From Tanypteryx hageni (Eukaryota > Arthropoda > Insecta > Odonata > Petaluridae), in contig CM054114.1 in assembly GCA_028673005.1 (NCBI GenBank), forward strand, positions 130,964,470-131,028,469: a DNA stretch of 64,000 nucleotides, written 5' to 3'. Below the pieces are notes generated by a model. It saw nothing but the letters and a program-made list of their open reading frames with translations. It was not told the DNA's origin and ran no database searches. Every line of letters starts with the position of its first letter. Position 1 is the first letter of the stretch. The position numbers and the translations under genes were made by a program. Shown here piece after piece: positions 1-11,841 of the stretch.

Positions 1-1275
1 TAAAATTATATGGGTTATGACAAAACTATTAGTCAAAACGTAAACAGTAAAAAACATCTTGGTTGCCGAAAAAATGTAAGTAGATGTATCGATTTATGTT
101 GCGATAAATCTTTCAATGATAATGGTAAAAGATAACAATGTTCTAATATTCCTAAAAAATCATTTTACTCACTTTAAAAGTATTAATAGATTATATTTAG
201 GCATGAATCAATTTGTACCCTTTATCTTGGCGTTGGCTACGGCGCGTCACGGCGTGGATTTTTCTTGCATTAATCTTTAAGTGGCTATCTCCCTTTGAAG
301 AGGACAACAATTAAAAAATTTAGCATTGTTTCCGCCTGGAAACCGATCAATTTTGCATTTAAAGGAAATTTTCGAGCGATTTAGCATTTAATACGACAAA
401 AAATGAACAGAATTAAAATAATCAGTCTTTCACGCGTAAAATAAGCCATTTCTCGTGATCGTCAGTTAATATTTAGGTATATTTATATCCACATCAGTGA
501 AGGACTGCATTGCATTTTGGGGTTTCTTCACACCATTTCCCATGCATTCTTATGAAACTAGTATTTTGTTGACCCTATGGAGTAAAAGAGAACCCACGGT
601 CTGCAAACCTAGACCAAGTTCTTCCTTTGGTCCATAGGATGGCCCATGAAACTTTTGAATTCGATAGCTTTAACAATGTAAAATCGTATAAAGAACATAC
701 ATACACACACACTAAAATATTTATAAGATTTATCATTTATATAAGCGTGATAAACAATCCTTCATGAGGCATGACATAAGAAATTGACCATATTGGATCA
801 GTATAAGCCGAGATATGGAGTTGTATGTTTAAAGATACATAAAAAACTTACCGAGTTCACATTTTTAGTTTTTCTTATTTTAATAACTTTCTCGAATTTT
901 TAGAAAATTAAGATGACCAATCAGGTTCAGCGTAAAATTTTCTACGATTGAGCGTCATAATTTTACTGAAACGACAATAGTACCATAATCACAACAAATT
1001 TGGTAACTGAGCGGGATTAGAGAAGGGCAGAGCTATAGAGAAAAGCGATGGAAAAGAGATAAATAGCGATAGCCCATAAGATACCATACCGTCAACTATG
1101 TAAGTGTGGAACGCGCAATAGATGATAGAGGTTCGCCGATAAAAACCAGCAAGAAATCTTTATCCTCGAGGGCATGCAACCAAAACAACGTATACCTTCA
1201 ACGCGTTAATAAACCGTCGATCCTCAAGCCGTTCGGCGAATATTTTGGGTAAACACGGGGGCCGGATTCATTCTC
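1..1275. other. AT-rich intergenic stretch, no gene seen
   Basis: I see no long open frame, terminal inverted repeat or RNA gene here. A short (CA)n run lies near 704. The sequence is AT-rich with scattered homopolymers. Confidence 0.6.

Positions 1276-1324
<49 letters not shown>
1276..1324. repeat. (TA)n microsatellite
   Basis: About 24 uninterrupted TA units. A CpG-richer block without a credible exon follows at about 1330-1500. Confidence 0.97.
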
Positions 1325-1326
<2 letters not shown>

Positions 1327-2095
1327 TTATTATTTGATTCCAACCTCGCACGTTGGCTCCTTTCACGAACGCCCTGTAATTGCACACCGTTGCTTTCGGA
1401 GGAAATCGCCGGCGTTTGATTTGTTTCGCCCCTGGCGGTGTGTCCCGCCCTTCGTCCCACGCGATATCACGCCACTTCTTTCGCCGAAGAAATTACGAGC
1501 GTGAGTCAATAAATTCGAGGTCAGTTTATAAGCAATTTATTTCCGGAACGCTAACGTACTATACTTTCATGAATTATTCCTAGCTTGACACGTTTATTCC
1601 ATGTGCTGAATAGTTTTCTGATTCTGTAGGAGAAAAGGGTTTTTGGCAAAGGGCGTGGCCAGTGAACCCATTCTGCACGCCTCAAGTTCCGATGATCGTC
1701 CGCTGCACTCGTGAGGCCGTTTGTATAAATTTATCAATGGTTAACAACTTTTCCTACGCAGTGCGATAAATTTAACTTGGTTTTAAGTCCTGCTGAGAGT
1801 AAAAATATAATGACTCACCGCCGTTATAAAACGGTACAATTTTGAAAAAAGACCGCTAGGGGTACAAACAGTAAACTTTATATTTCCACGATCAAAAGAA
1901 ATGGATTTTCGTAGATTCAATACTGAAGTTATATTTTGATATTTAATAATTCAGTATAAGAGTCCGTCTGTCACACACTAAGAGTTGGAATAAATTGCAG
2001 AAATATCATCGACGCTTAGCTAATCGTCAGTTAGATAATCAGATGAGAAAACATTGGTGCGTTACTCTTAAAAGGTCCTGCGGTGCTACTTAGTA
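1325..2095. other. Intergenic, no gene seen
   Basis: Moderately CpG-rich at first, then AT-rich. The 67-codon frame near 1380 has no recognisable domain and is probably chance. Confidence 0.55.
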
Positions 2096-3142
2096 TCTTA
2101 AATGAAAAGGCAAAGTAACATGGGACGAAAATTGATAAGAATAAAAGGAAAATCATGAGATTTTCCCAGGTCAATGTTGCAGCAAATGGGGTAAGGCTGG
2201 GACAGGTGCAATCTTTTTAGTGATTTAGATAGTATTCTCTCACAGGATGGAAGAAGTACGAAAGAGATCGGGATATAAGTAGAAATAGCAATGGAGGCAT
2301 TTACGAGACGGCGAGAGTTGTTTAACGGCATTCTTAATAAACATAAAGAGATCAGTGAAAACCCTTATATTGAGTGTACCATTATATTTATGGGTGCGAG
2401 ACATGGACAATGAGAGAAGAAGGTGCGGGCAGATTAAAGGCTTTTGAGATTTGGGTGTGGCGTAGGTTGAGAAAATTAGTTGGGCAAAGGGAAAAACAAA
2501 TGAGGAAGTTTTTAGTACAGTAGAACAGTAGTGGGAAACCTTTTCTACTTGGTGAGCCGCATTGGTGGCAGTGAAGCCTTCGGTGGGCCGCATTTGAAAC
2601 TGTCTATGCTTCAGCGGACTGCATTTAAGTTAGACCGGAGGTTACTTAAGATTTATAGGCACCGTATGAGCGAAAATCGAGTTAAAATTAGGTTTTTCGG
2701 GTTAACATTATATTATTAAGAATCATGATGGAAATCAATCTTTGAAAAAAGATCTAAAACAAAATTAAATAGAAGTTATTTGAATTGAGAAATATTCATT
2801 AAAGTATCGCAATTTAATGTTAGACATTATAACAGTTTTGCTAGATAAAAAGTAATATTTGGAGGAATAATCAAAATAAAAATGAAAAAGTTTTGAAAAC
2901 TACGAAGCACTGATAATGGACCGCAAAAAATTGCTAAGAGGGCCGATTGGACACCCCTGTAGCAGAGAAAGATAGGACCTTAGAGCAATAAGGGACAAAC
3001 AAGAAATTAATGAATAAAACTCTGAAAGCTAGTTGGTGGAAGAAGTCATAGAAGGAAAAATATTAGGAAAGAGGCATAGAGGTAGGGAGAGAAAGGTATA
3101 TTATATGCATTGCCTTGGATAGAACGGATTAAGTTGGGTGTG
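2096..3142 (+). pseudogene. Decayed LINE (APE-type non-LTR retrotransposon) 3' tail, split by insertions
   Basis: Translated in shifting plus-strand frames, this matches the downstream end of a jockey/RTE-type pol protein. Recognisable pieces are a KINKNK-like post-RT segment (near 2130), a LDSILSQDGRSTKEI-like segment (near 2220-2270), AMEAFTRRRELFNG (near 2290-2330), a degenerate 'LYGCETW' region (near 2385-2410) and an EEV-type segment near 2500. It is cut at 2526 by a hAT-like MITE and resumes at 2960 with the RTLIRxIRDxQE-like and GRxRK-like tail to about 3142. There the large hAT element has inserted. Many stops and frame changes show it is long dead. The same family occurs at 36241-36690 and, on the other strand, at 49980-50935. 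The exact clade cannot be fixed by eye. Confidence 0.75.
2526..2959. mobile_element. hAT-like MITE inserted in the LINE tail
   Basis: The left end begins CAGTAGTGGGAAACC and the right end, reversed, begins CAGGGGTGTCCAATCGGCCC; both are hAT-style termini next to 'GCCGC' blocks. Candidate 8-bp target duplications are CAGTAGAA and TAGCAGAG, matching at 5 of 8 positions with all differences transitions. LINE sequence continues on both sides, which supports these as real boundaries. There is no coding capacity. Confidence 0.55.
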
Positions 3143-3150
3143 CTTAAAGC

Positions 3151-5974
3151 CAGTGGCGGATTACCGCGCAGGCGCATGAGGCGCGCTCCTACAGCCTCGA
3201 CACTCATGGAGGTCTCTAAACAGTCAAAACTTTTTTTTTCAAATTTTTATATAGCAAAATATTTGACGATCAGTATAATCTGCTACTTAGGTATACATCT
3301 CGTTTTTACTTAGGTTTGATACAGCGTAACGGTTCGATTGTAGCACCCGTTGCGTAATTCGCTAACACGTCGACTGTTGCCGCGGTCGACGACTATTGGC
3401 TATTGCCATTCCTTTTCCCGCTGGTTGCGCATGCACATGTCACACACGTAACGTAGAACACTTGATCTAGAGACCAAATAATTACAGTGCAATATCCGAA
3501 CAGCTTATCTGAACGTTTGTTTAGGAAACATTCAACGCGTGAAGTATTAGATCATTATATTGTAGACTTTTTAGGGTAATCAAGTCATCAAATTTAGGCA
3601 AATATAGCAGTGACGACTGCTATAATTATTTAAATAAAATTTTAGGCTTTATAATATAAATTTAATGTATTAATCTTAGAAATTTTGAAGTGGTTGTTTC
3701 ATTTACAATTAAAAATTTTTATTTAAAGAAGCTCATCTGTTTTAATAATGTTAATAAGAATCTATATCCCATGAATACTTCATGTTTTCATTATTTTATA
3801 GCCCATCATGAAGAGACCTCAATCAGGGACCGAGAAACGTAAACGGCAAAAGGAAAGAGAAAAAATATGCAGAGGAACAAAGAAATTCGTTGGTTGCACT
3901 TTTGTCACCTTTAAAAACAAAAGAAACAACCATATCTGAAGTGAAATTTAGAACTGCGACAAAATAAACCGGACCTGGAATCGAAGATGGAATTGAAAGG
4001 GAAGTAAAAGTTGAAATGGAAAGAGAAATTGTAGCACCAGGTGAAACAGAGTACAATACAAAAATGATCGCTGTATTTAATGACTGTAAACATTTAACCA
4101 GGATATTAAAAGAACAAGAATGTTCCAAAGATCAAATTTCATCAATGTGCGCTTTTAAAAAACTATTTTTAGTTATTGGGTGTGTTACTACAGAGGTAGC
4201 TAAACAAATAGTTACCGAAGAAAAGTATTGGTTAGAGGTATTGAAAAGAATTATCGCCATTGTAAAATTACTAGCTAGTATGGGAATTGCATTTCAAGGG
4301 CACAGAGAAAACGCTGATTCTAAAAGAAAGGGTAATTTTTTAAGCTGTATTGAGTACCTTTCGGAGTATGATAGTTTTCTGAAATGTCATTTGGAATAGT
4401 TTTCTAAATCAGGAAAACGAAATTTTAGTTATTGATCGTATACCACATGTAATTAATTTATAACTATAATGGGACGTGAAGTACGAAACAAATTAATACC
4501 TATGCTATGTATTTTTTCATAATTCTGGACTCCACTCCGGATGTAAGTCACATCGACCAGCTAACTTTTATTTTCAGATATGTTACCAACAAAGCAGACA
4601 TAAAGGAGAGTTTTTATGGTTTTATTCCAATCAAGCAGTATGATTCCGCACACTTAGAAAATGTAGTTTTGAAGACTATAAACGAATATTCATTAGATAT
4701 TAAAAATTGTAGAGGCCAAACGTATGGCAATGCTGCAAACATGGCTGCCAAATATTCTGGTGCGCAAGTTAAAAGAACACAGTGAAACTGCTATTTATAT
4801 ACCATGTGCCAATCATTCACTTAATTTTATAGGAAATTGTGCTGCTGAATCGTATTCTGGAGCGTTACATTATTTCAATTTTGTTCAAAATCTATACGTA
4901 TATTTTTCGACATCTACACGACGTTGGAATATTCTAATCAATAATTTGTCCAACACAAATGCTAAACACATTAAAAGAATAAGCGATACTAGATGGGCAG
5001 CAAGAGCAGATGCGGTTTCAGCTTTAAAACAAAACAACAAAAATATTAAGGAAGCTTTAAACCAAATAATTACTCATGACAATGAAAACTCTATTGGTAA
5101 ATCAGAGGCCCAAAACTTATTAAAATGCTTTGATAACTACGAGGTAGCTTTACTCAACAGTCTTATGGAACAAATTATTACAAAGGGTAAACATCACAAG
5201 CAAATCGCTTCAAGACATACAATCTAATTTACTAAAGGAAGAAACTCTTCTTAAATCTCTAAAAGAATTTATTAGGAATGTCAGAAATAACTATGAAAAT
5301 ATTGAGGATGCGGATTTACTTACAGACAATAGAGACATTAAAGCTACGAGTAGAAGAGTAAAAAATCCAAAACTGCAGTTTGACGAAAGATCAGATCATG
5401 AAACACATATCATTGGGAAAAGGATCCTTTGTTTCAACTTGGGAACATATGATGAAATTTGGTATTGGGTAGTTTTGTTAAAATTAATTGACCGATTCCA
5501 ATTTTGGTTAAAATCGGACAATAATTACGACTACTTTACATGAAGACCTACATATATTTTACAACGTACCTCGCTTCTCGTTAAATTTTCATCTGAGCGA
5601 AAAATATTGAGAACATTGTGAAATCTCAAAGAACGCATTTGGCATTCTGTACTCCGACATGGAGTACACTTTTCCAATCTTGTTAATACTAGTTAGTACC
5701 AAATAAAACCTGATTTTTGTTAATACAGTACAAAGAAAGGAATTTATTAATGTTAATAATTCATTTTTTGTTTATTTTTCAATGTGCAAATAATGTATAT
5801 TTTATACAATAATAACATTTTGTAATAAATATTACAACGTTCAATGTGCAATGTAAATTCTATATTTATGCATTTCTGTAATTCAATTTAATTAACCTTC
5901 TGCATACATTTTTCCATTCGTAGGTTATAAAATCTTTTGCGCCTGGGGCCTCCAAATACCTTAAACCCCCACTG
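3151..5974 (+). mobile_element. hAT transposon, ZMYM/DUF4371-type, 2.8 kb
   Basis: The 5' end reads CAGTGGCGGATTAC and the 3' end, reversed, reads CAGTGGGGGTTTAAGG; both then have a GCGC-containing subterminal block. Flanking 8-bp sequences are CTTAAAGC (3143-3150) and CATAAAGC (5975-5982), 7 of 8 identical, as expected for hAT insertion. The interior carries one transposase pseudogene on the plus strand. About 650 bp of non-coding DNA precede it and about 430 bp follow. The element landed in a LINE tail. A 232-bp MITE at 58232-58463 shares the terminal sequence. Confidence 0.88.
3808..5541 (+). pseudogene. hAT transposase (ZMYM/DUF4371 family), frameshifted
   Basis: This would be the cut-and-paste transposase of the enclosing element. 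The start at 3808 gives a basic MKRPQSG N-terminus typical of these proteins. A frame change and a stop follow near 3885-3970. The body is then recognisable: a segment around MEREIVAPG (4016), the KG-NFL-x-EYLSEYDSFL segment (4330-4400), and the RNase-H-fold core with DSTPDVSHIDQL (first catalytic Asp region, near 4528) and NCRGQTYGNAANM (near 4707). A frameshift near 4770 leads into CANHSLNFIGNCAAES (second acidic region) and the DTRWAARADAV segment (near 4987). A further shift near 5190 gives a last stretch to about 5541. I could not see the usual C-terminal hAT dimerisation motif, so the end is decayed or lost. At least three frame changes plus stops make it non-functional. Confidence 0.88.
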
Positions 5975-5982
5975 CATAAAGC

Positions 5983-6636
5983 TCATCGGAAGGTAAAATT
6001 ACGATGAATGAATGAGACTATAGCAGGTTATAACCAGAAAAAGGATCGGAAGAATCGATTCGATTCCTTGACCCTATATTTTCTCCGTTTGATTAACACT
6101 GGAGCGATTGCAGGATATTTTTAATTTTTACTTTAAAATTGGTCAGAATCGACATGCGAACTCAAGACTGAAACGTATGCGCTGATAATAGAAGGCAATT
6201 TACGTTTTATAGATAAGAGAATTTCAGTCCATTTCGAATTAGACCAAAAATTAGTTTGCATTTTAAAAAACGTCCATTTCTCACAGCAATGATGAAAGAT
6301 TTCTACCATGAAATCTCACCCAGTCTCCACATCTCATACTTTTGCAAGAGAAATTCTCATCGTAATTGGATTTTTTCATTTGCTGTACACAACTAATTTT
6401 TTGTCTTGTTTAGATAGTAAGTCAATTTTATTTCAACCATAAATATTTTTGTCACGTTATCATGCACGAGATATACGGCATCGCAAATTATGAATTTAAT
6501 CGTATAAAATCGTCAAGCTGTAATAATTACGATATGGTTAACATTCGTTTTGTAAAATTCGTCGATTTTTTTATATGAACCATTGATTTGTTTTTCGCGT
6601 CGCTGTTTTGAATTGACGCTTAACTAATGTCTACAT
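5983..6636. other. Intergenic, possible LINE 3' remnant at the start
   Basis: The first 50 bases may be the continuation of the LINE tail interrupted at 3151. The rest is AT-rich and shows no feature. Confidence 0.4.
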
Positions 6637-6929
6637 CAGTGTTTCCCAAACTGGGTGTCCCAACGCACAGAGGTGCCGCAACTGATTTTTATGGGTGCCG
6701 CAAAAACTTGGTTCGGTAAATAAATTAACCATTTCGAACTGTTGCTAGGTGATTAGGGAAACGACTTTTGCTATAATACATTGATTATAATAGTGGTACC
6801 AAGAAATGGATGCGCCCAATTGTTGAAACACCCGCATGTAAAAATATAAAAATCTTGATTCGAGGTTATAGCGGAATTCCTTTTATCTTTGAAAGGGTGC
6901 CGCACCTTCAAAAAGTTTGGGAACCACTG
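6637..6929. mobile_element. hAT MITE with 8-bp target duplication
   Basis: The left end is CAGTGTTTCCCAAACT and the right end, reversed, is CAGTGGTTCCCAAACTTTTT. Both are followed inward by GGTGCCGC-type blocks. Flanks are GTCTACAT (6629-6636) and GTCTATAT (6930-6937), 7 of 8 identical. It is 293 bp and non-coding. The terminal sequence is typical of hAT elements. Confidence 0.85.
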
Positions 6930-6984
6930 GTCTATATTACGAATTCATTTAATTTAAACTTAACGCTACATTCGTGTCCACGTG

Positions 6985-7010
6985 TCATATTTGACGGACA
7001 GTCACGCCAG
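6985..7010 (+). mobile_element. Degenerate Helitron 3' terminus
   Basis: A TGTCATATTTGACGGAC hairpin remnant is followed by GTCACGCCAG and then T. It differs by a few bases from the better ends at 26272-26301 and 27111-27140, whose last four bases are CTAG. No matching 5' end was identified nearby. Confidence 0.55.
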
Positions 7011-7985
7011 TCAGTACGCAATTAATACAAAATCTCCGCGAAAAATTTAAATTCACCTTAATTATTGACTCTTCCCTCAGTAATTCGCGAGATCTTCCAA
7101 CATAACAGCATGACCTCCATCCGCGACTGTTCGTTTCAATATCAATTTGTTTTTCCCCGGAACATTACGTAACAATCCAAAATTCCGGGAGCTATTGATT
7201 GATGTGTCGAAATGTTTCGCGTCGGAATCCAAAACTGAAGCTCTCGGAACCGTGAAAACTCCATCGGCAACGCGCTATTTCTTTCCGATTGGGACAATAA
7301 AAAAAGAATTCGCCAGAGCCCGTTACGCTGCAGCAGTGAAGGACGAGCTTTTAGTGAGCTTTTAAAAAACCCACGCGATGCTTCAAATTACACAAAAGGT
7401 ATCTGGGAATATGTCGAGTTGGCGAAAATATCCATAAAATCGATGCGAGTAATTTTCGTGCGGAAAAAAGCAAAAGAGATACGACAAACAGCCTTCCCTC
7501 GGCGCGGTGAAAAAAAGATACAATACTTCGGCGTAGGCAGTTATTTTTTCGGATGGACCAATCGGAAGCTGTTGTCGAGGAGCAATGGATGACGGGACGG
7601 AATGCGAAGAGATCATTTAATGGAGCGAATGACGATTATATTATTATTATTTTTTCCCATCTCCCGGCATTAATCAAAGTCACGTTTTTTCGAACTATTA
7701 AATTGTCGCCGTCTCTTCGCTGTGTATTTTTTCCGATTTATTTTTCCAAAGCGCGAGGGCTATTCCGAAAATAATTTTTATGTTATTTCCAGCGGTCGGG
7801 ATTTTCACCGCGCCGGGAAGTGATTTATGTGTACCATTGGGCGGGATATCGCCGCGCAACCATCAAGAGAGGTTCGCGGAAAAATAGAGAAAGCTGAAAA
7901 AGAGGAATAATGGTGTCGCAAAAGAGAGAAAGGGAAGTGACAAATTATGCGTCCCTCCAATATCCATAACAAGATTGGGAAAAAC
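7011..7985. other. CpG-richer intergenic stretch, no gene seen
   Basis: Short frames (72-73 codons near 7147 and 7553) show no domain and no coding pattern I trust. Confidence 0.5.
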
Positions 7986-7991
7986 GTATGA

Positions 7992-8024
7992 ACATTTCCG
8001 CCCGCGAAGCAGCCGTCATCAGTG
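7992..8024 (-). ncRNA. Hammerhead-ribozyme-like motif (decayed copy)
   Basis: On the minus strand the hammerhead core heptamer CTGATGA is exact (complement of 8016-8022), then C and GGCT, as in the copy at 35472-35511. The second half of stem II is altered and the GAAA box reads as GGAAATG. Flanking GGTGAATCACCA also matches the family. It is probably a mutated, inactive member. Confidence 0.4.
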
Positions 8025-8194
8025 GTGATTCACCGTTACGAGACTCGGTCGAATCCTATGCTCACCATTAAACCGTCGAACCTCGAGTGTGGAAATAATA
8101 AGTTCGAGATATGGAAGGTTCGAATTATCGAAAAAGCGATTAATCCAAAATGCAAGTTATAGAGAGTAAGAGTTATAGAACTTCATTCAACTTG

Positions 8195-8363
8195 CAGTAG
8201 AACCTCGTCAATTCCAACATCATTAGCCCTAATTTTTGACGAGTCGAAGTAGATATTTTACGCGTTCCTATTCACGTACGATAAATTGTTTTATACCACT
8301 AAGCTTCGACAACTCGAACATTTTCTGCCAATCTTTGAGGTTCGCGCTACCGAGGTTTGACTG
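8195..8363. mobile_element. pogo/Tigger-like MITE
   Basis: The left end is CAGTAGAACCTCGTCAATTC and the right end, reversed, is CAGTCAAACCTCGGTAGCGC. These are Tigger-type termini. It is 169 bp and non-coding, with internal GACGAGTCGAAG / CTTCGACAACTC blocks that add to its self-complementarity. Confidence 0.75.
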
Positions 8364-10317
8364 TATATGATTATAAACGAGACAAATATTTCTATTTCGA
8401 CTCCCCAAAAGTACGAGTTTATGAACGAGTTCGACTGCATATCTTAGTAAACCACGTGGAGTACGGTACCTAGAATAGCTTCTGAGACGTAATCCTTCCT
8501 CTGTAATAAACCTCCGGACACAAGCCTCTCAAATACCTTTCCTTTCAATATCCTTCCTATTTTCTACTACCTCCACCGCTCACCTTTAACGGGCATTCAG
8601 CAACTAAATTCACTCCACACCATCGCACGTCTGAAACCGATGGAAATAAAGTCACGCGAACCGCTACTGATGACGCCTGCTTCGCAGCTAAGATGTGTAT
8701 CTCATTTTCCAGACCACTTCCTAGCTGCTGGAAACGCGCCGTAGTAGATTTCATTTAACCCTCCGCCGCTCGCGCGTGGTAGATTTCTAACCAACCCACC
8801 CCTCACATTTTATGATGGTTTTCCTCCCGTTTGTTTTTCGCTGTCTCCTCCTTTTCAGTAGCTGGGATGATACACGTGTGGAAGGTTTTAGGCAAATTTT
8901 TCTAGTATTGTATCACCTGTTTTTTTAAATTATCTGTTGTGTTTTATTAAATTACACGTATATGTAATTTTTCGTTGACTAATGGACTACATTTGGCATG
9001 CATTTTCAATGTAATACATATGGGGTTAAAATCTACCATGCGCGAGTACTCGTGTCTGAAAACCCGCGTGAGTACTGGAGGGTTAAGCCATCAGTTGAGC
9101 TCGACAATTCTTTCTGGAATATATAAAGGACTTCAAAAGAAGAAATCACTCAAAGACTGCCATTGACAATTGTGATTGATTTGTAACTTTACTACACCGA
9201 AACCGAATTCACGGCTAGATAAATTCACTTCTGAGGATGGATTTGGCGAAGATATAGCAACAATTCTGAGTAATTTAGGACAGATATACTCAAATATTTC
9301 AGCGTCGTCGGATTTACATTCGCATCCATACACTTTTACGTGAGAAGGCTCCAACATATGATTTAAATTTTAGCCTAAAATTACTAAAGTGTTTCAAGAA
9401 GCCTTTGCTTATCCAATTCATGAGCGAATGATTTTAAACCTAAAAATCTTAATAATGTTTCCAACTCTTGAAGTAGATTAATTATTATGTGATGCATGGT
9501 AGAAGAATGCAGAGCTATCAGTAGGCAGCCCCTCAAGCCACTATGCAACACGAGATGCTCACGCTATGAGTTGCAAAGCACGGCAATTCAATGACAGGGT
9601 TAACGGTAGTCAAGGTGTCATGAACAGTGTGTTGACGCTACAACATGCCAAGAAACCTGCCTTGGGAATAACACTTAGGAGGGCGCAGAACTTCCACCTT
9701 TAAGTTGGATTGGTGTTACATATTTATCGGGCTCGGGAAGGAGAGGAGACAATCTGAAAACTTTGCCTTTGACTCACAAGTATCTTGTTAGGTAGTTCCA
9801 CGGAGTGTCACATAGTTCATTTGGTAGAAACAATATTTTAGGTAAATATAAAAACTGAAGATTAAAATATGGCGTTTTGTCGTTAGACTTATATGTGGTG
9901 AACAGGATAGATGCACACCAAATGCATACATGTGTGCAGGCCAGAGGTGGCCTTCACGAATTATGAAAACATGTTTAAAAAAGAGCTAAAATCAACGTCT
10001 TAATACAAGGTCAAAACATTGCAAAACGAAACATCAGAAGTTACTCAAAAGAACAACTAATTTTTTATTCATGGAAAGTTTGAGTCATGTGAACTTTATT
10101 TTTACCCTTGCCTACAAAGTCCTTTTTATCGTACATCATGAAAATCCACTCAATATCTTCGAAGATGAAACATGTTGATAGACAGACGGATTCGACCTGA
10201 CCATAAGGCATTTTTTTTTTACTTTTTGAAAGTAATGCCTTATAAAAAAACGGAATGAGTTTATTTCATTTTCATTAAACGGTGCTTTCTCGGCCAGATT
10301 CACGTAGGATATGAGGA
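8364..10317. other. Intergenic, no gene seen
   Basis: About 2 kb without a supported gene or element boundary. A (T)10 tract sits in a small palindrome (ATAAGGCATT and its complement, 10203-10243). Confidence 0.5.
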
Positions 10318-10575
10318 ATAAAGGAATGAAGCTAAATACTGAAAGGTGTGAGGTGTTAAAAATAAGGAGGGGCTAGCAAGATAAAATTTCGAAGGAATCA
10401 TGCTAGTCGGCAGGAGACTAAAGATGGAAGTAGTTTTGAATATCTAGGAGGCATGATGGATAATGAGGGAAAAATTGACACAGAGATAAGGAATAATGCG
10501 GATGCGGGAAAAGCTGTATGCCTGTGTCAAGGGACGTTTATGGAACAGACATGCGCCGAGGAAATGTAAAAGTAT
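10318..10575 (+). pseudogene. LINE pol fragment (post-RT region)
   Basis: Plus-strand frames give GMKLNTERCEVLKI (near 10325), then FEYLGGMMDNEGKIDTEI (near 10436-10490), then AGKAV and a frame-shifted WNRH-like end. This order (CEVL, then YLG...G-IDTEI, then a GA(A/G)KA segment) is typical of the part of non-LTR pol proteins just after the RT catalytic motifs. It is broken by frameshifts and stops right before a hAT-like terminus at 10585. Confidence 0.7.
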
Positions 10576-10584
10576 ATTTTAAAC

Positions 10585-10640
10585 CAGGGGTCTTAAACTT
10601 GCGGCCTGCGTGGTGCATTTATGCGGCTCACGAATGAAGT
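10585..10640 (+). mobile_element. hAT-like 5' terminus
   Basis: CAGGGGTCTTAAACTTGCGG followed by CCTGCG closely resembles the termini of Charlie/Ac-like hAT elements. I found no convincing partner end, so only this edge is marked. It abuts the truncated LINE fragment. Confidence 0.5.
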
Positions 10641-11374
10641 TATTTTATACTATAAGGCTCAAACTCAAATTTGAACCTTTTAAAACATTCTACGCAAGTG
10701 TTTTTGAATAATCAAAGAACTTTATTAAATATGCACGGTTTTACAAAAGCCATGCACATTTGGGCTTCAGAAGAGTGTTCTTCCCGCTGTCAGCGTATTT
10801 TTTGCGTATCCGAAGTGCATAACCCTCGACGCCGAATGTAATATTTTTATAAAGAATTAAGATGGGTTTAAGGCCGCGTCATAGGATTAGGAGGATTTAC
10901 CCCCTTGCGGTAGGGTGAATACGAAATGTGTGAGGACTGGGATAGCATGGAATACGGCCGCCGATTTGGTGGAATGCCATCATGCGGCCCACGCGCCGAG
11001 GTAAGCTTGAGTACCCTGTTGTAAACGAATCCAGATACACCAAAGTCCTGTTTTTACGGAGTGGTTTGGCACCGAGTTCATTCCGTATAAAAGGATTTTC
11101 CGTAAAACCACTGTGGGGTAATGTATCCATAGCAGTATAGTGGAAATACGCAAAAATATGAACAACACTGGAAAGTAACGATTGTTTAATTAACATAATA
11201 GATTTTTAAAACTACAGTATATAAAACAATGCAACATTATTGCACAGATATTTGATGCCAAATAGTAGGGACCAATTTTGAAACTATAGGGAGACAAATT
11301 CAAATTCTACCACCTATTTTTTCATCCCGTAAAACCGGCATTCCCGGTAAAACAGTGAGAACGAAATTTTGGTG
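10641..11374. other. Intergenic, no gene seen
   Basis: The 99-codon minus frame near 11196 shows no domain. Some CpG-rich sequence lies at 10880-11000. Confidence 0.45.
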
Positions 11375-11750
11375 TATATGGAACTGAAACATGGCCATCA
11401 AGAGCGAAAAATGAAAGCAAACTACAGGCTATAGAGATAAATCTGTTGAGAATCGTAAAGTGAAGAACGAGACTGGACAGGGTAAGAAATGAGGAGAGTA
11501 GGAGGAAATTGAATGTAGGCCAAATTTCAGCAGAAATCGGAACGGTTAAGTTGATGCTGGCACGCCATGAGAATACCGAGGAAAATGCCTGACAATTGGA
11601 TAGATTCAATAAGACCTAAAGAAAAACTAGGGAGAGATGGAGTGATGTAATTAAGAGGAATATAGAAGAAAGAGAATCGATTTTAGAAGAGCTGAAGGAA
11701 GAGAAAAGTGGAAGACAGAAAATAAATGGAGAGATCTCCACATAGGAGAT
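11375..11750 (+). pseudogene. LINE pol C-terminal fragment, second family, ending at a (TA)n tract
   Basis: The plus-strand translation runs YGTETWPSRAKNESKLQAIE, then LLRIVKRRTRLDRVRNE, a decayed HENTEE segment (compare the GHVxRM motif), and a tail with SDVIKRNIEE. This is the 'YG-ETW ... LRxIE ... RRxR-DR-RN' pattern of arthropod jockey/R1-like LINE C-termini and differs from the family at 2.1 kb. It stops just before an AT microsatellite, compatible with a simple-repeat 3' tail. Confidence 0.75.
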
Positions 11751-11756
11751 ATATAA

Positions 11757-11841
<85 letters not shown>
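11757..11841. repeat. (TA)n microsatellite with G interruptions
   Basis: About 40 units in three blocks, interrupted by single G substitutions. Confidence 0.96.

Noticed and set aside
10203..10243. Small palindrome around a T tract as a MITE or terminator
   Set aside because: Only 10-bp arms with a homopolymer loop; no flanking duplication or second copy seen.
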